From contig OW028753.1 in assembly GCA_932294355.1 (NCBI GenBank), positions 4,657,501 through 4,721,500 on the forward strand: 64,000 nt of DNA, given 5' to 3'. Under the pieces are notes generated by a model. It did not search any database. It saw only the letters and a program-made list of their open reading frames with translations, and was not told where the DNA came from. A program made the position numbers and the translations under genes. Origin of the DNA: Aporophyla lueneburgensis (Eukaryota > Arthropoda > Insecta > Lepidoptera > Noctuidae). Below, piece after piece: positions 36,258-48,705 of this stretch; positions within the stretch are counted from its first letter, which is position 1; each line of letters begins with the position of its first letter.

Positions 36258-39200
36258 ATATTTTGGGCCCGATAAAAGAAGTCAAGTTAACAAGTTTTGT
36301 TTTATTTTGAAACCTGTGCAAAAATGAAAAAAAATCCTGATCTATGTTTTACGTGTCTGCAGGCAAATAATCAAGTCGATGGGTTTGGTTAAGCTACGCT
36401 ACCCGCTGTTGGTACGTGGAGCGCACCATCCGTACCTACATACCAAAAATTCTTCCGTACCTCGGACAGAGCGTTAATTGTCTACGTACCCACGTGCACG
36501 TTAATTATACCGGCTGTTATTGTTGGATTTTTGACTGTCGTTAAAGATCGTCAGAAGCCCGAAAGTCTGACCAAAAAGTGTGACCCGAAAGTATTAATCC
36601 AGTATCTGGGTTGTGGAGGTCAAATGGGTAAGCGTTTCATGTTAAATGCTAGTATTTAGCTGCATCTAGTTAGATTGGAAGCTGACCCCAACATATGTGG
36701 GAAAAGGCTAGGCAGATTATGATAAAAAAATAAAAATAAAAAATAAATAAAAAAAACACACAATTACACACACTGGTAATACATTCGCTGTGCTCAAAAA
36801 TTGGAACTTTCAAAAGAAAATTAAAGTCATTTCAATTAAAATCTTACAACTTAGCCATACTGTAATCAGTATTCTGATGTATACCTAGGTCACATATTAA
36901 TAATCATATGTTTACAAGCCTGATATTGCTCGCGTCAAGGTCAACAAGTTTTTTGCTACATTGGCATTAGGACCGCCATTGATCTCATTATCTTTAAGAC
37001 GGAATATGTAAACTTTGCGTGCAATTAACTTTATATTTTATTGCAATATTATCCGTCTGTCCACTAGTCTCTCTCTAAGGTGTCTAACCCTCCGTCCATA
37101 TCCTAAGGGCACGTCTTTCCTATCACTATCATTACATCGCCCCTCTTCTTTTCCTTGATATACAATGGTCCCTTTAATGCAATTTCTTCAGAGTCTAGTG
37201 CAAATCTTGCGGTTCATTCGATTAATACAGTCTGGTCAAATCACGCTGGGGCCGATGCATTTCATTCATTCATTCATACATTAGTTCATTCAAGAAACTT
37301 TTGAAAGAACGACTGATTGAGCAGTATCTTAACGTCGGATCCAGATACCCGAGGTGCTGGACGTACAGAGCAGAAAAAGGCAAATAAGGAACTTATTAAA
37401 AAATGGGTAGCAGCGTTCTCTATACATTTTACCACCATACTGTGGTCGTCAATCCGCCTGCCCAATGTGGCCATTATGGCAAATCCCCCCAAATTGGGGG
37501 AGACCTATGGTCCAGCAGTGGACATCTTACAGCTGAAATGATGATGATGATCATAATGCCATCGTCATCTTCCTCCCCTAAGGTATTCTAATTTGTTTAA
37601 GGTCAGTAAGACAGAACATTTGTGTTCCATAAATCTCATTAAAATAGCAGTTGTCTTAATGTCTTTCTCAGCCATAATATCATCTTTCCACAATCCAGCT
37701 GTACTTACTCTTTTTCTATAAGCAATAAAGATTCAATGGTGGATTTAATGCCCCAGATATTCTCAACCCGTTAACCAATAAAGATGAAGAGAAGTAGGTA
37801 GTATTTTTATTTCATATAGTGACGCGCGCTTTAATTGCGGTTACCAAGTTTACAAACACGTTGTGAAGGTGTGTGTAAGCGCAGGAGCTGTCGCGGTACC
37901 GTCCGAGACAATTAATGACGAAGTCGGAACAGTGTGTGTGTGCATGTGTAATATGTGTTGACGTTACTCACCTCCACGCATTCACAGCGTGCTTGTACAC
38001 TTGGTTACCACAAGTCCAGCACGCATCGCTTTGTAAAATAAGAATACTATAACATGGCAGGCAGTTTTTATGTTGAAATGGTTTATTATTTGTATGTATG
38101 ATAGTATGTAAGGTATTTAAGATATGGGTCCTTGTTGCCCGAATTAACCAGTCAATTACCGTAATTACAGACACAATTAAAAAACGATTGTGTCTATACC
38201 AAATGTGGTATCTCAGGGACTTAAAGGTTAAATTGATTGATTTGATTGTTTGTGTGTGGTATTTAAAAAACAACTACAAAAGTAGGTACACCACCCCACT
38301 CTTCCCGTGGGTGTCGTAAAAGGCGACTAAGGGACTTACTAGAGAATGGGCAGCAGCGTTCCCTATGCATTTTACCACCATACTGCGATCGCCAACCCGC
38401 CTGCCAAGCATAGCGATTATGGCAAAGCCGCCCAAATTGGGGGAGTCCTAAGTCCAGCAGTGGACGTCTTACGGCTGAAATGATGATGATGATGATGAAT
38501 AGATATTATTGAAGTCATTGAGTTGACAGCTATTTATTTTCATTCACATTCTATAGCCAAGTATGCACTTCTCAACGCGGAGAGCGGGATTCCCGGTGCA
38601 CAACCCATAGGTACTTATCAAAATTCCTCCACCTTAGAGTATCCGTCTTAATTTATAAAAGAACGGTTACAACAAGGAAAATAATAACAATATTTCATCG
38701 TTTTAATTAACAATTAAATATCAATCAATTCGAATGTTATTTATTAATCTACCGATGTTTTTATCTGCAAAATTCATTGATATCATTACGTGATATGCAA
38801 TTTGTAACAAAAGATGTTTTGGTTGCGACTTGCCAGAACTCCACCACAAGATGTACCCACAAAAAAAAAACACTACCTAAACATACCGGTTTTTCAAAAG
38901 CATTATCATTGATATCTAAAAATCAACTTTAGCAGCCATGCTCAATAGCTATTTCTGTGATAAAAATTTGTGACTCAATCCTATCACAGTAGGGTGTGTC
39001 CACTCCGCAGAATGTTGTGTACCGTTTAAGTTAAATAGCTATAGATATTATTCGCAATTTAAGTCATAGGAAGCTCCAAGTTTACACGCTCTTCCTAAAA
39101 AGTCAGGTTGTATATTCATGCAGTGAGGAAAGAATGAGATTTGGTGAAAGGAGGACGCGCGGGTTCGCTATAGTTGGAAGAAGTGGAGGTCTTTGCCCAG

Positions 39201-39357
39201 GAGTGGGACAGTGCAGGCTAGGAAAAAAATGTAATCCATAAACTATAATTAACAATGTAATTAAAAAATAAGTTTTGGTACGTTCAAAACGTCTTTTAAG
39301 TACATAGATTTAATAATTTAAAAAATTAAAATTAAACCGGCTTTTGTAGTGAGCAAT
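36258..39357 (+). other. Intergenic repeats between copy 2 and orphan exon 8b
   Basis: No host gene seen. Contents: a tail with gctgaccccaacatatgtgg gaaaaggctaggcag near 36675; two RTE-like tails (37370-37560 and 38284-38500), both with cagcagtggac and a tgatgatgatg end; and unassigned AT-rich DNA to the duplication junction near 39357. Confidence 0.55.
38284..38500 (+). repeat. RTE-like LINE 3' tail
   Basis: Contains cccgtgggtgtcgtaaaagg cgactaaggg, cccaaattgggggagtccta, ccagcagtggacgtcttacg and ends (tga)n. Related fragments lie at 37370-37560, 56960-57051 with 62337-62450, and 63915-64000. Confidence 0.6.
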
Positions 39358-39469
39358 AAAAATGGAAATATCGACTCCATCTAACGTTTTTTTTTTTTTT
39401 AATGTTCTGATAGTGATTCCTATCTCCTATTCTCGGAGTAAATAATTTCGTTTCTTTTTCTTCTGCCAG

Positions 39470-39655
39470 ATCCACTTGACTCTTGGACTTCGCGTGGGAG
39501 GCGTCAACGACTTCGCCGATGGCTTGGAGGGCAAACCCTGGAGGAACAATGCCAGTAAGGCAATGTTAGACTTCTGGAAAAACAAGGATTCTTGGCATCC
39601 TTCGTGGTATAACAGTGATTTGAGGGTAGACTACGTTAGGGTATACGCTCTTTAA
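39470..39655 (+). CDS. Orphan betaGRP terminal exon 8b
   Basis: A 186-bp open exon with an intact acceptor (ttctgccag, ending 39469) encodes IHLTLGLRVGGVNDFADGLE ... VRVYAL and stop. It closely matches copy 1's exon 8 (20917-21102) and its downstream flank, including the RTE remnant, rather than copy 2's exon 8a. No exons 1-7 lie immediately upstream. It is explained as the left edge of the second segmental duplicate. It could still be used as an alternative last exon of copy 2 (phase 0 fits exon 7). Ile replaces the Phe found at the first position of all other copies. Confidence 0.75.
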   Translation: MHLTLGLRVGGVNDFADGLEGKPWRNNASKAMLDFWKNKDSWHPSWYNSDLRVDYVRVYAL

Positions 39656-40103
39656 ATAATTTGGCTTCGATCAAAGATGTTAAGAATAAAATACTGTGTT
39701 TTATTTCAATTTAAAAAAATTAAAATATATTGTGTTTATTGTTGTAATATTATCACTACAGGCACAGAATTTCTTTATTAAAAATGTTTTTATAAATATT
39801 TGTATTTGTTAATATACTACTAAAACGATCTTTATCATTTTATTCCACCGGCGCACCAGTCATTGGTTTCCAAGTAAGAAAACTCTGCGAAACGTTACTT
39901 CCGCAGGACATGGAACTTCTCTAAAACTTTGATCGTTTTTAGCGCACATTTACTCACAAATATTAGATCAGTTCATTTACTTTGTTTCTCCTGGATCATT
40001 CGTTTATACTCTTCCCGCTGAAGCAACGTTACTCTAGCAGGATTAGGTTTTCGCATTCATCCAAAAAATACAGCAGTCCCAAATTTTTATTTGGTGTAGA
40101 TTT

Positions 40104-40269
40104 ACAGCAAGCGGCAAGCGTAGCGTGCGTCCTCCAGCTAGATGGACCGACAACCTCAACAAAATGGCTGAGACCGACTGGATACGGAAGGCAAAGGACA
40201 GGGTGTTGTAACGCACCATGGGAGAGGCCTATGTCCAGCAGTGGACTGCGATAGGCTGAGCTGATGATA
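40104..40269 (+). repeat. RTE ORF2 C-terminal remnant (second)
   Basis: Paralogue of 21607-21772 carried by the duplication. Confidence 0.65.
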
Positions 40270-41034
40270 GATTTACCGCAGATTACGCTCTAATTACTCC
40301 TTGTACATAATTAATTCCAGATGAGATTTTCTTGCTAAAATCACAAAGTAATACGTGGCAACTAAACGGTAGACTTATAGTACATATAGTACTAACACAT
40401 GTCCTATGCGATTATACAATACCAAAAGATTTAAGTTTTACAGTGCAAAGATAGTTTTTACAATATACACCAGCTCCAACAGTATTTTGCAATGCCAATC
40501 TTATACTATTGCACCCTGGCTGTGGAGCAAGACCAGTGGGACCTCAAGGCAGAGTTTTGGCCGAAGGGTGTCGTATTTCGGCGATTCCGCGGAAGGCTAC
40601 GCGACCCCACGCAGCGCAACACGACTCCGTCACTTCGTGTACAATAGGTTTACATTGTTTTTTTATTTGTATGTATGTTAGTCTGTAAGGTATTTATGTT
40701 ATGGGTCTTTGTAGCCCGAAATAAATTGATTTTCGATTTGTACGACCTACTGCGATAGGCTTGAGTTACACTTTTTTACACATAATTTATAATATATCAG
40801 ATAAAATAAAATAAAAACTAAAGTATAAATAAAATTGTAGTATATAAATTTTCAAGCCTATCATAGAAGCTGTGATCTCCCCGCAGCATAAGTCAAACAG
40901 TTTTGTCGGCGATGTAATCTCAAAACTTATACTATCCTTATCTGCATAGTGTGCATTTAATACAATTTTGTTATTTAAAATCATTTAATTGATGTAGGTA
41001 TGTGGCATTAATTGCCAAAAATTTACATTTCGAT

Positions 41035-41046
41035 ATGGATTTTTCC
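41035..41046 (+). promoter_or_regulatory. Candidate kB site, copy 3
   Basis: ggatttttcc about 100 bp upstream of the ATG at 41147, as in copy 2. Sequence match only. Confidence 0.3.
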
Positions 41047-41146
41047 TGCTTTTGAACATCCGACCTTCCGAAACCGGCTGGCAATATACTCTACTCTAGC
41101 TTCTTCATCGTAAATCCAATTAGTCGGCATAATAACTAGACGAAAC

Positions 41147-44100
41147 ATGTCGTGTGTCGATAAAGCTATGTTTCTTTATTTATTTGTGTTTATTGTAATA
41201 TGTGAAGCTCAGGGAAGGAGGCGGGTTCCTAAGGCCACAGTAGAAGCTTTGTATCCCAAAGGCTTTAGGATTAGTTTGATAGGTAAGACCGCTATTATGT
41301 GAAGAATCAGTTACAAACAAAATGAAACTGTTAAGTGTGGTTTTCCCTGCTTTTGTATTTCAGCTGCGGGAGAGTATGCTGTGCCATTTTTTCATGCCAG
41401 TGAATGGACTAGGAACTGAAAGGCGGGCGTTTTAGGCGACTGCTTTACTAATTTGGACGTTTATATTTACGTTTTTTTATCATGACGAGTTTCTTTTACG
41501 CCACACCCTGTTCTATCGAAACATTACCAATATTGAACTGCGGGCTAAACATCGTAGAGCAGTGGTGGCCCAGTGGTACCGGCCGTCACTTATGAGTTAA
41601 CTTGTTAATTATGAGTGTACTACGTGAACTCGACAAACGGATGTGCGAATAACACTTGTGCGACAAAACTGTACTCACCATAGTTCGAATGCACGTTTGT
41701 GCGACACACTGAATCTAGTCGTTTTTAGTAGGAGGTCACAGTTTTAACGTTACCTAACCTAGTGTACTATGTGAGCTTTAGTGTGTAGCAGTACAGTTTT
41801 GTCGCAAAAGTGTTATTCGCACATTCATTTGTCGAGCTCACATAGTACACCCGTTAATTATCGATTTGTTAGTTTGTTGGATTGGGATATATCTGGGTGC
41901 AATGAAGTCGACATTATCGGATGCTTTTTCTATGTCGAGGAACGAGTACATAAATGCTTGTACTTGCTAAATAAGGTCGGTCATACGAGTATACATATGT
42001 ATACCTATATCAGTTATTAGGCAAATCCCCGGAGAATCGGCAAAAATGTCATCAGATTGAACCGCCAGTGGTTAGGTCATTTTGGTCTTCGGCTGGCAGC
42101 TAGTTTTACTTACTACAGCCTGGAGCTCACTAATGCCATTTTTGCACCATTGTAGAGCACCTTTGTAGAGTATGTCAAATTGCAACACCGAGACACACAT
42201 AAAACACAGTTTGGTTTCGAAGTCAGGCAAGTAAAACACCATGTGAACAATCTCTCGACAGCTTGAACCGAACTTGGGAATCAGTAAAGCCTATAACTTG
42301 AGGAATTAATCTTTCTTTTTTAGATGACGGGTATTCCGATGTAGGATACCGTGTCAATATCAACAAAGAATTCAATGGACTAAGTGAAGGTGAAATAAAG
42401 CAATATTTAGAAGAACCTAAAGATGGGTACTGGGTGTACAAGAATAATGACGTTGAGCTAGAAGTTGGAGACACGATTTTCTACTGGATACATTTTCTTA
42501 AAAATGGAGATGGATATACTATCTCAAAACTGAAACATACAGTTTCTGGTAAGTTTTGAATATTTATACGACCACCAATCTAATGGAAAATTGTGTTCTG
42601 CTGCTTTCGCCACTTTTTAGTCCCATAAAGAAAAACAAAGAAAATTCGCTTATTCGCGAGTAACATGACGCAGCGAAAGAACACACACAAAAAAGAACAA
42701 GTTGTGGGAATATGCGTCACATCCTCGCAAAATAGCCATCGTTCGGCAAAATGATACACAAACACACGTATGTCTGTGCGCATTTTTGTCGTCTCCATAT
42801 TCACTATCGCTGATAGAATGTCACTATGTAAACTACACATTACACCTTTTTAATGTCTGGTTCTATCTTTTTCCAGGATTCGTCAAAGAAGATGGCACAC
42901 CAGTATGCCGTGAGATTTCCAAAACCACGGTTCAAGGACAATCAAACATTTGCAAGAACCAGTTGATATTCAATGAAGACTTTGACCAAACGAGTATTAG
43001 GGAACTAAAGAAATGGGAAGTGATAGTTCAGTTTCCGACAGAACCGGTAAGTTTAGTGCAAAGGCACAAAAGAAAAAAAAAGACTGCGAATTCACAGCTT
43101 AATTTGAATTTGACTTTACCTTTTAATTTAAAAGATAAAACTGGATTGCGGTTGATTGATAACATAGAACTTTCTGATCGATTCTGTGTGGTGCGTGACA
43201 ATATTAAATGGTCAATAAATATAAACCTAGTTATTGTTCACAAATACAACGTTTCTGATTTTACGAGCAAGATTATCTTTTCAATTGAAGTAAGACTGAA
43301 CACAAAGCGTTTCGTTATGTTATTTAAAGACTCGTTGTAAGTGCACCCCAGGGTACCCTTACAAGAAGTCTTGCACGCTTACACAAAATAATTTCAACAT
43401 TAGTTGTGGATACATACGATAATCACGTCGCTATCTACTTCTCATGACAGGACTATCCCTTCAACGTGTACATTCCGGACAACACGGTGAGCTTTGAGGA
43501 GGGGTCCTTTGTCATCACTCCGGTGCTGACTGAGTCAATACGCGGGGAAGGATTCCTTCATCAGTCCCTGGATTTGGATGTCAGGTAAATACTAGTACTT
43601 CATTTGTTTTCTCTCGTATCAAGACCATCTTACGAGACGGCCACAAGCTAAACGTTCACGTAAAAGACCAATGAAAGAAGTTGTTTGGAACAAGCCGCAA
43701 GTCACCGCGCTTTCGTTCAGAGCATGACTAGAACCCACAAAACTCAATTTTTCAGCTAACACTGTGCGAGGATCATAGTTAAGATTTTAGTGCTAAGTAT
43801 AAAAAAAATATATATATCAATTTATTACACATACCAACCTTTCGGAATAAATGCTCTAAATATTAGGGTGGCCGCATCATAATCGTTATCGTTTATTGAC
43901 TTATAAAGAAGTTACATTATAATCAATCATATAGTTCAGAAGATCGAAGGCGTTTTGGAGGCTGTCTTATGTAATTCTGACGTTTGAATGTACTGATTCT
44001 CAGGCAGGTTTGAATAAATAACTTTTGATTTTGAAGCGGTCACAGAGACAGACGTGTAAAGCAACTTTGTTTTGCACGATTTATTAATAAATAATATCGA

Positions 44101-47100
44101 TTTCTTATTACCACTATCAAATTCCTTTAACATTCATAGATGCACAGGCAAGGCAGACTCATCAGAGTGTAGGCAAGTATCCTCAGGGGCTCAGATATTA
44201 CCGCCAGTGACAACGGCGAAGATCACCACAAGACGCAGCTTCAACTTCATGTTCGGAAGGGTAGACGTGCGCGCGAAATTACCGTCTGGGAGCTGGATTA
44301 TGCCCGGTTAGTAAATTACGACTTTTTATCAATTAATGTTTATTTAAGCTGAGACTATGGAGACCTCAGTACAGTGCTCGATGACCTCAGTCGAGCTTCC
44401 GAAAGAGTGAGTCTTAAAATGAACATGGACAAAACGAAGGTCCCAAATGACCATGTCCCACTCTCATAATGATCGGAGTGTAAAGTTACACTGTGTGTTG
44501 CCATTGGTGACATATGACACATTACTGACTAAAACCCAACCGTGTTCTTGCCTATATGCCAGGGCCACGGTAACTTATTCCAACAAATCTCGCGACTCTG
44601 GCAGGTATTGATCCTAGTGGATCCCTTCATTTTTGCTGACATCTCTTTGACGGTTGACACGGGCCTGGTTCTAACCGGGCGGCAAGCTACCGATTGCCTA
44701 CGATGGCCAGGAGTCCGCAATCGACTCCCGACATCCGGGGCGTCTCCTCCTGCGGCGGCAAGGGGCATGAGGGCGCACGGACTGCTTCTCCCTCATACGC
44801 TCCATCTTCTCCATCGCGAGCATTACTGTTTCAGATAATTTAGCCTAACTCTCAGTATGTAGCAATAGCCTGCAAAGTTTTTTCATTTTTTGGCAAAGAC
44901 CTCTCAGACTTTGTTCTTTATCTCTCAGTTTCGCCTTAACTGAGTTGCTTTTTATTAACCACATAATTAACATTTTTCTGCTGCAGAAATCAACCTGGAA
45001 CCGTCAGAAAACGCATATGGTCTTCAAAACTACGAATCTGGTCTGATGCGAATTGCTTTCGTCCGAGGGAATCCTGGTCTGGCCAAGAAGCTGTACGGAG
45101 GTCCCGTGCTCGCTAACTCTGAACCATTCAGGTCAATGTTGTTGCAGGAGAAGATTGGTATTGATAACTGGCACAAAGACTTCCACAACTATACCATGAT
45201 TTGGAGACCAGGTACTGTTCTAAAGTCCGTTCTTTTTATGTCTCGAAAGTTGCTTCACAGTACAACTACACTGCGGAAAGGATATCGACTGTTCCGATCA
45301 ATCTAGTATGGTGTATGGCGAATGAATTAGTCGACATTGATCGAATGCAATTTTATTTCATCTTTATATTGGAAAGAAAGATTAATTTTCAAGGAAAGAC
45401 GTGATCGTAGACAATTTTCTATATTATTAAGTACCTGGTACTTTTTGACAGGCCTACAGTGTCCTCCCATATCTATTAACACTATAATTTGAAAACATTG
45501 TATTAGCCAATTATTTTTAAAAGAGTAAACATTGAGTTTCTTGCCGGCTCCTCTCCATAGGAATCAACAAATTCTTCTGGCTTCTTCTGTTTCCGAAGTG
45601 TCCACGTAGGTTTACACATATTTTGATTTTGGATACTTGGTGTTTATTAAATGGTACTTGGTAATGGTACAAACTTTGTCATAAGCAAGCTTAAATAGTA
45701 ATTATGATTTATTATTTAACTAACTTATTGTTTCAGATGGCATAGATTTGCTGGTGGATGGTGAGCAGTACGGTACCGTCAACCCAGGCGCTGGTTTCTC
45801 TGAGATCGCGAAGAAGAACAACGTGCGCCATGCGTCGCATTGGCAGAGGGGAACTGTCATGGCGCCGCTGGATCAGATGGTACGAGAGATTTAGTATAAA
45901 CTTAAGACAATTCAAACTAAATGGGTTTTACTGGACTTAAAATAAATGAAAGTCTTATTATGAAGTGCCCAACACGTTTTGAGCAACCATTGTGATTAAT
46001 GCTCGTGCCTTCTCTGTTTAAAAAGGAGACTTTGCCTTCCATTAATACAATTTATACTAGACTGGTGTTATCTACTTAAATGTCATGTCATCATCAGCAG
46101 TTCAGGCAGTGGAGTGGGCCATAATCCACCACGCGGGCCCAGTGCGGGTTGGTAGATGTCACATGTCTTCGAATTTTTGGTTCTAAGATGCTGATGTTTC
46201 CTCACGATGTTTTCCCTTACTGTTTTGAGAGCAGTGGTGATGAAATAATTTACATAAAAAGGAAAGCACCTGCTTGGGTTTGAATTCACGACCTACTACT
46301 GGTAAGTCACGGCCGTTACCACTGGGCAACCAATGCCCCATGTAATAGGGGGCAAACCTATTTAGTACCTTTAATCTGACACATGTTTTTTTTTTGGATG
46401 TGAAATCATCAAATGACTTCTCCCGCTCTGGGCGGAGCGGGAGGGCGTGTCAGACTTTTACTGACTAAAACCCACCCGTGTTCCTTCAGTTGCCCATGTG
46501 CCAGGGTCACGGTATCTCTTTCGAACAACCTCGCGACCCTGGCAGGCATCGGTCCTAACAATCTGACACATGATCACGCTCACTTAAATGTCTCACTGTA
46601 CCATCAGTGCGTGTGTTGGACCTTTCGGTTCCCTACAAAATGGCTGAGTTGAACGGTGCTGATCCACGCGTCAAGTTCGTGAACGGGCGCCATCGGTTGA
46701 GATCGGTAATCTCCTAACTTCAAGGGCTTATTTTTTATCTTATAATTAGAATTATTTCTTCAATATATAAATTGTTCTCAAATACAGAAGCAACAAAAAT
46801 ATTGTACCCAGGATTTGTATACCTATGTATATTTTGATATATAAGAATGTCCTTGAAGTATCGTGCCCGTTCTTCTCGATAGAGATCTACATTTTGGAAT
46901 GGAAAAAAGCTTCAATTTTCCGACTTACTGATCGACTTTTGTCGATTCAAAATTGCCTGTAAATGGTTTAATTGAAATAAATGCTTTGAGTTTGAGTTTA
47001 ACACATCCAACTTCCTACAGAGGAAATCCTGATGGAAAAGGTTAATAACACAGCCCGCTCTAAGAGTTGGCTCTCAGGATCTCCTGCTCAGCAGGAGCAC

Positions 47101-47516
47101 TCGCAACCTCTGGACAGGAATTTACGTCCATATGTCCGATGCAGTCCAGACTAGCCTTTCCAAAACTGTCCAGGAATGTCTCTGCATTTTGTAACACGAT
47201 ATTTTTTAATTTAATGTTTGAAATATAAACTCCTTCTCATTTATTTTATATCAAATATGTATGACGTGCAAAAGTGATTCGTATCTCCTACTTACAGAAT
47301 AAACAATTTCATTTCATTTTCTACTCCCAGTTCCACTTGACCCTCGGAGTTCGCGTGGGAGGCGTCAACGACTTCGCCGATGGCTTGGAGGGCAAACCCT
47401 GGAGGAACAATGCCAGTAAGGCAATGTTAGACTTCTGGAAAAACAAGGATTCTTGGCATCCTTCGTGGTATAACAGTGATTTGAGGGTAGACTACGTTAG
47501 GGTATACGCTCTTTAA
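41147..47516 (+). CDS. Beta-1,3-glucan recognition protein, copy 3 (complete)
   Basis: Exons are 41147-41282, 42324-42548, 42877-43046, 43451-43584, 44140-44306, 44987-45211, 45737-45879 and 47331-47516. All have gt/ag borders and the frame is open, giving 461 aa. Residues 1-21 are a signal peptide (MSCVDKAMFLYLFVFIVICE), so the protein is secreted. Residues about 30-120 form CBM39 (VEALYPKGFRISLIDDGYSD to GDTIFYWIHFLKNGDGY), the glucan-binding immunoglobulin-like domain. Residues about 140-461 are GH16-like, with FMFGRVEVRAKLPSG, WHKDFHNYTMIW and WHPSWYNSDLRVDYVRVY. The glucanase motif is degenerate (EINLEP at 278-283), as in pattern-recognition members. The start is fixed by the signal peptide and by identity to copy 4. 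Exon 8 is a chimera of two terminal-exon types. AATAAA follows near 47549. Expected role: binding microbial beta-1,3-glucan and triggering prophenoloxidase/Toll signalling. Confidence 0.92.
41604..41861. mobile_element. 240-bp MITE with 9-bp target duplication, intron 1 copy 3
   Basis: Inverted termini of about 60 bp (gagtgtactacgtgaactcg at the left; inverse of ctcacatagtacaccc at the right) lie at 41613-41852, flanked by gttaattat at 41604-41612 and 41853-41861. Perfect 9-bp duplication and long termini suggest a Mutator-like MITE. Absent from copy 2. Confidence 0.8.
44521..44835 (-). repeat. R1-clade LINE 3' tail, intron 5 copy 3
   Basis: Same insertion as 33307-33620. Confidence 0.65.
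46086..46340 (-). mobile_element. tRNA-derived SINE, intron 7 copy 3
   Basis: Paralogue of 34828-35082. Confidence 0.65.
46386..46558 (-). mobile_element. R1-tailed short retroposon, intron 7 copy 3
   Basis: Paralogue of 35126-35299. The flanking aatctgacacatg is perfect on both sides here. Confidence 0.75.
47331..47516 (+). other. Chimeric exon 8 (8a/8b recombination junction)
   Basis: Positions 1-19 of the exon and its upstream intron match type 8a (36072; 55657). From position 33 on, the exon and its downstream flank match type 8b (39470). Crossover lies within the 13-bp shared tract ttcgcgtgggagg at 47350-47362. Confidence 0.88.
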
Positions 47517-47965
47517 ATAATTTGGCTTCGATCAAAGATGTTAAGAATAAAATACTGTGTTTTATTTCAATTTAAAAAAATTAAAATATATTGTGTTTAT
47601 TGTTGTAATATTATCACTACAGGCACAGAATTTCTTTATTAAAAATGTTTTTATAAATATTTGTATTTGTTAATATACTACTAAAACGATCTTTAACATT
47701 TTATTCCACCGGCGCACCAGTCATTGGTTTCCAAGTAAGAAAATTCTGCGAAACGTTACTTCCGCAGGACATAGAACTTCTCTAAAACTTTGATCGTTTT
47801 TAGCGCACATTTACTCACAAATATTAGATCAGTTCATTTACTTTGTTTCTCCTGGATCATTCGTTTATACTCTTCCCGCTGAAGCAACGTTACTCTAGCA
47901 GGATTAGGTTTTCGCATTCATCCAAAAAATACAGCAGTCCCAAATTTTTATTTGGTGTAGATTTA

Positions 47966-48130
47966 CAGCAAGCGGCAAGCGTAGCGTGCGTCCTCCAGCT
48001 AGATGGACCGACAACCTCAACAAAATGGCTGAGACCGACTGGATACGGAAGGCAAAGGACAGGGTGTTGTAACGCACCATGGGAGAGGCCTATGTCCAGC
48101 AGTGGACTGCGATAGGCTGAGCTGATGATA
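47966..48130 (+). repeat. RTE ORF2 C-terminal remnant (third)
   Basis: Paralogue of 40104-40269, nearly identical. Confidence 0.65.
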
Positions 48131-48705
48131 GATTTACCGCAGATTACGCTCTAATTACTCCTTGTACATAATTAATTCCAGATGAGATTTTCTTGCTAAA
48201 ATCACAAAGTAATACGTGGCAACTAAACGGTAGACTTATAGTACATATAGTACTAACACATGTCCTATGCGATTATACAATACCAAAAGATTTAAGTTTT
48301 ACAGTGCAAAGATAGTTTTTACAATATACACCAGCTCCAACAGTATTTTGCAATGCCAATCTTATACTATTGCACCCTGGCTGTGGAGCAAGACCAGTGG
48401 GACCTCAAGGCAGAGTTTTGGCCGAAGGGTGTCGTATTTCGGCGATTCCGCGGAAGGCTACGCGACCCCACGCAGCGCAACACGACTCCGTCACTTCGTG
48501 TACAATAGGTTTACATTGTTTTTTTATTTGTATGTATGTTAGTCTGTAAGGTATTTATGTTATGGGTCTTTGTAGCCCGAAATAAATTGATTTTCGATTT
48601 GTACGACCTACTGCGATAGGCTTGAGTTACACTTTTTTACACATAATTTATAATATATCAGATAAAATAAAATAAAAACTGAAGTATAAATAAAATTATA
48701 GTCTA

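Larger units (their letters stand above)
20806..39357 (+). repeat. Segmental duplication unit 1 (ancestral 18.5-kb block)
   Basis: Homology between the sequence starting at 20806 (aaaaatggaaatatcgactc) and that starting near 39357 continues through terminal exon 8b, its downstream region, exon 1 and the whole gene. Copy 2's downstream region (36258-38940) is matched again downstream of copy 4 (55843-57051 plus 62337-63430). This fits a tandem duplication with its junction at about 39357, later modified by insertions in each copy. Confidence 0.75.

Noticed and set aside
40406..40681. Repeated 91-codon frame (also at 48267, related at 21905)
   Set aside because: Intergenic sequence shared by duplication. 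The copy at 21905 has a different 3' reading and no signal peptide, domain or splice support.
44542..44838. Repeated 98-codon frame in intron 5 of copies 2, 3 and 4
   Set aside because: It lies in the inverted R1 LINE tail. It is conserved only because the copies are recent duplicates.
41147..47516. Active beta-1,3-glucanase
   Set aside because: The GH16 catalytic motif ExDxxE is replaced by EINLEP in all copies, as in recognition proteins.
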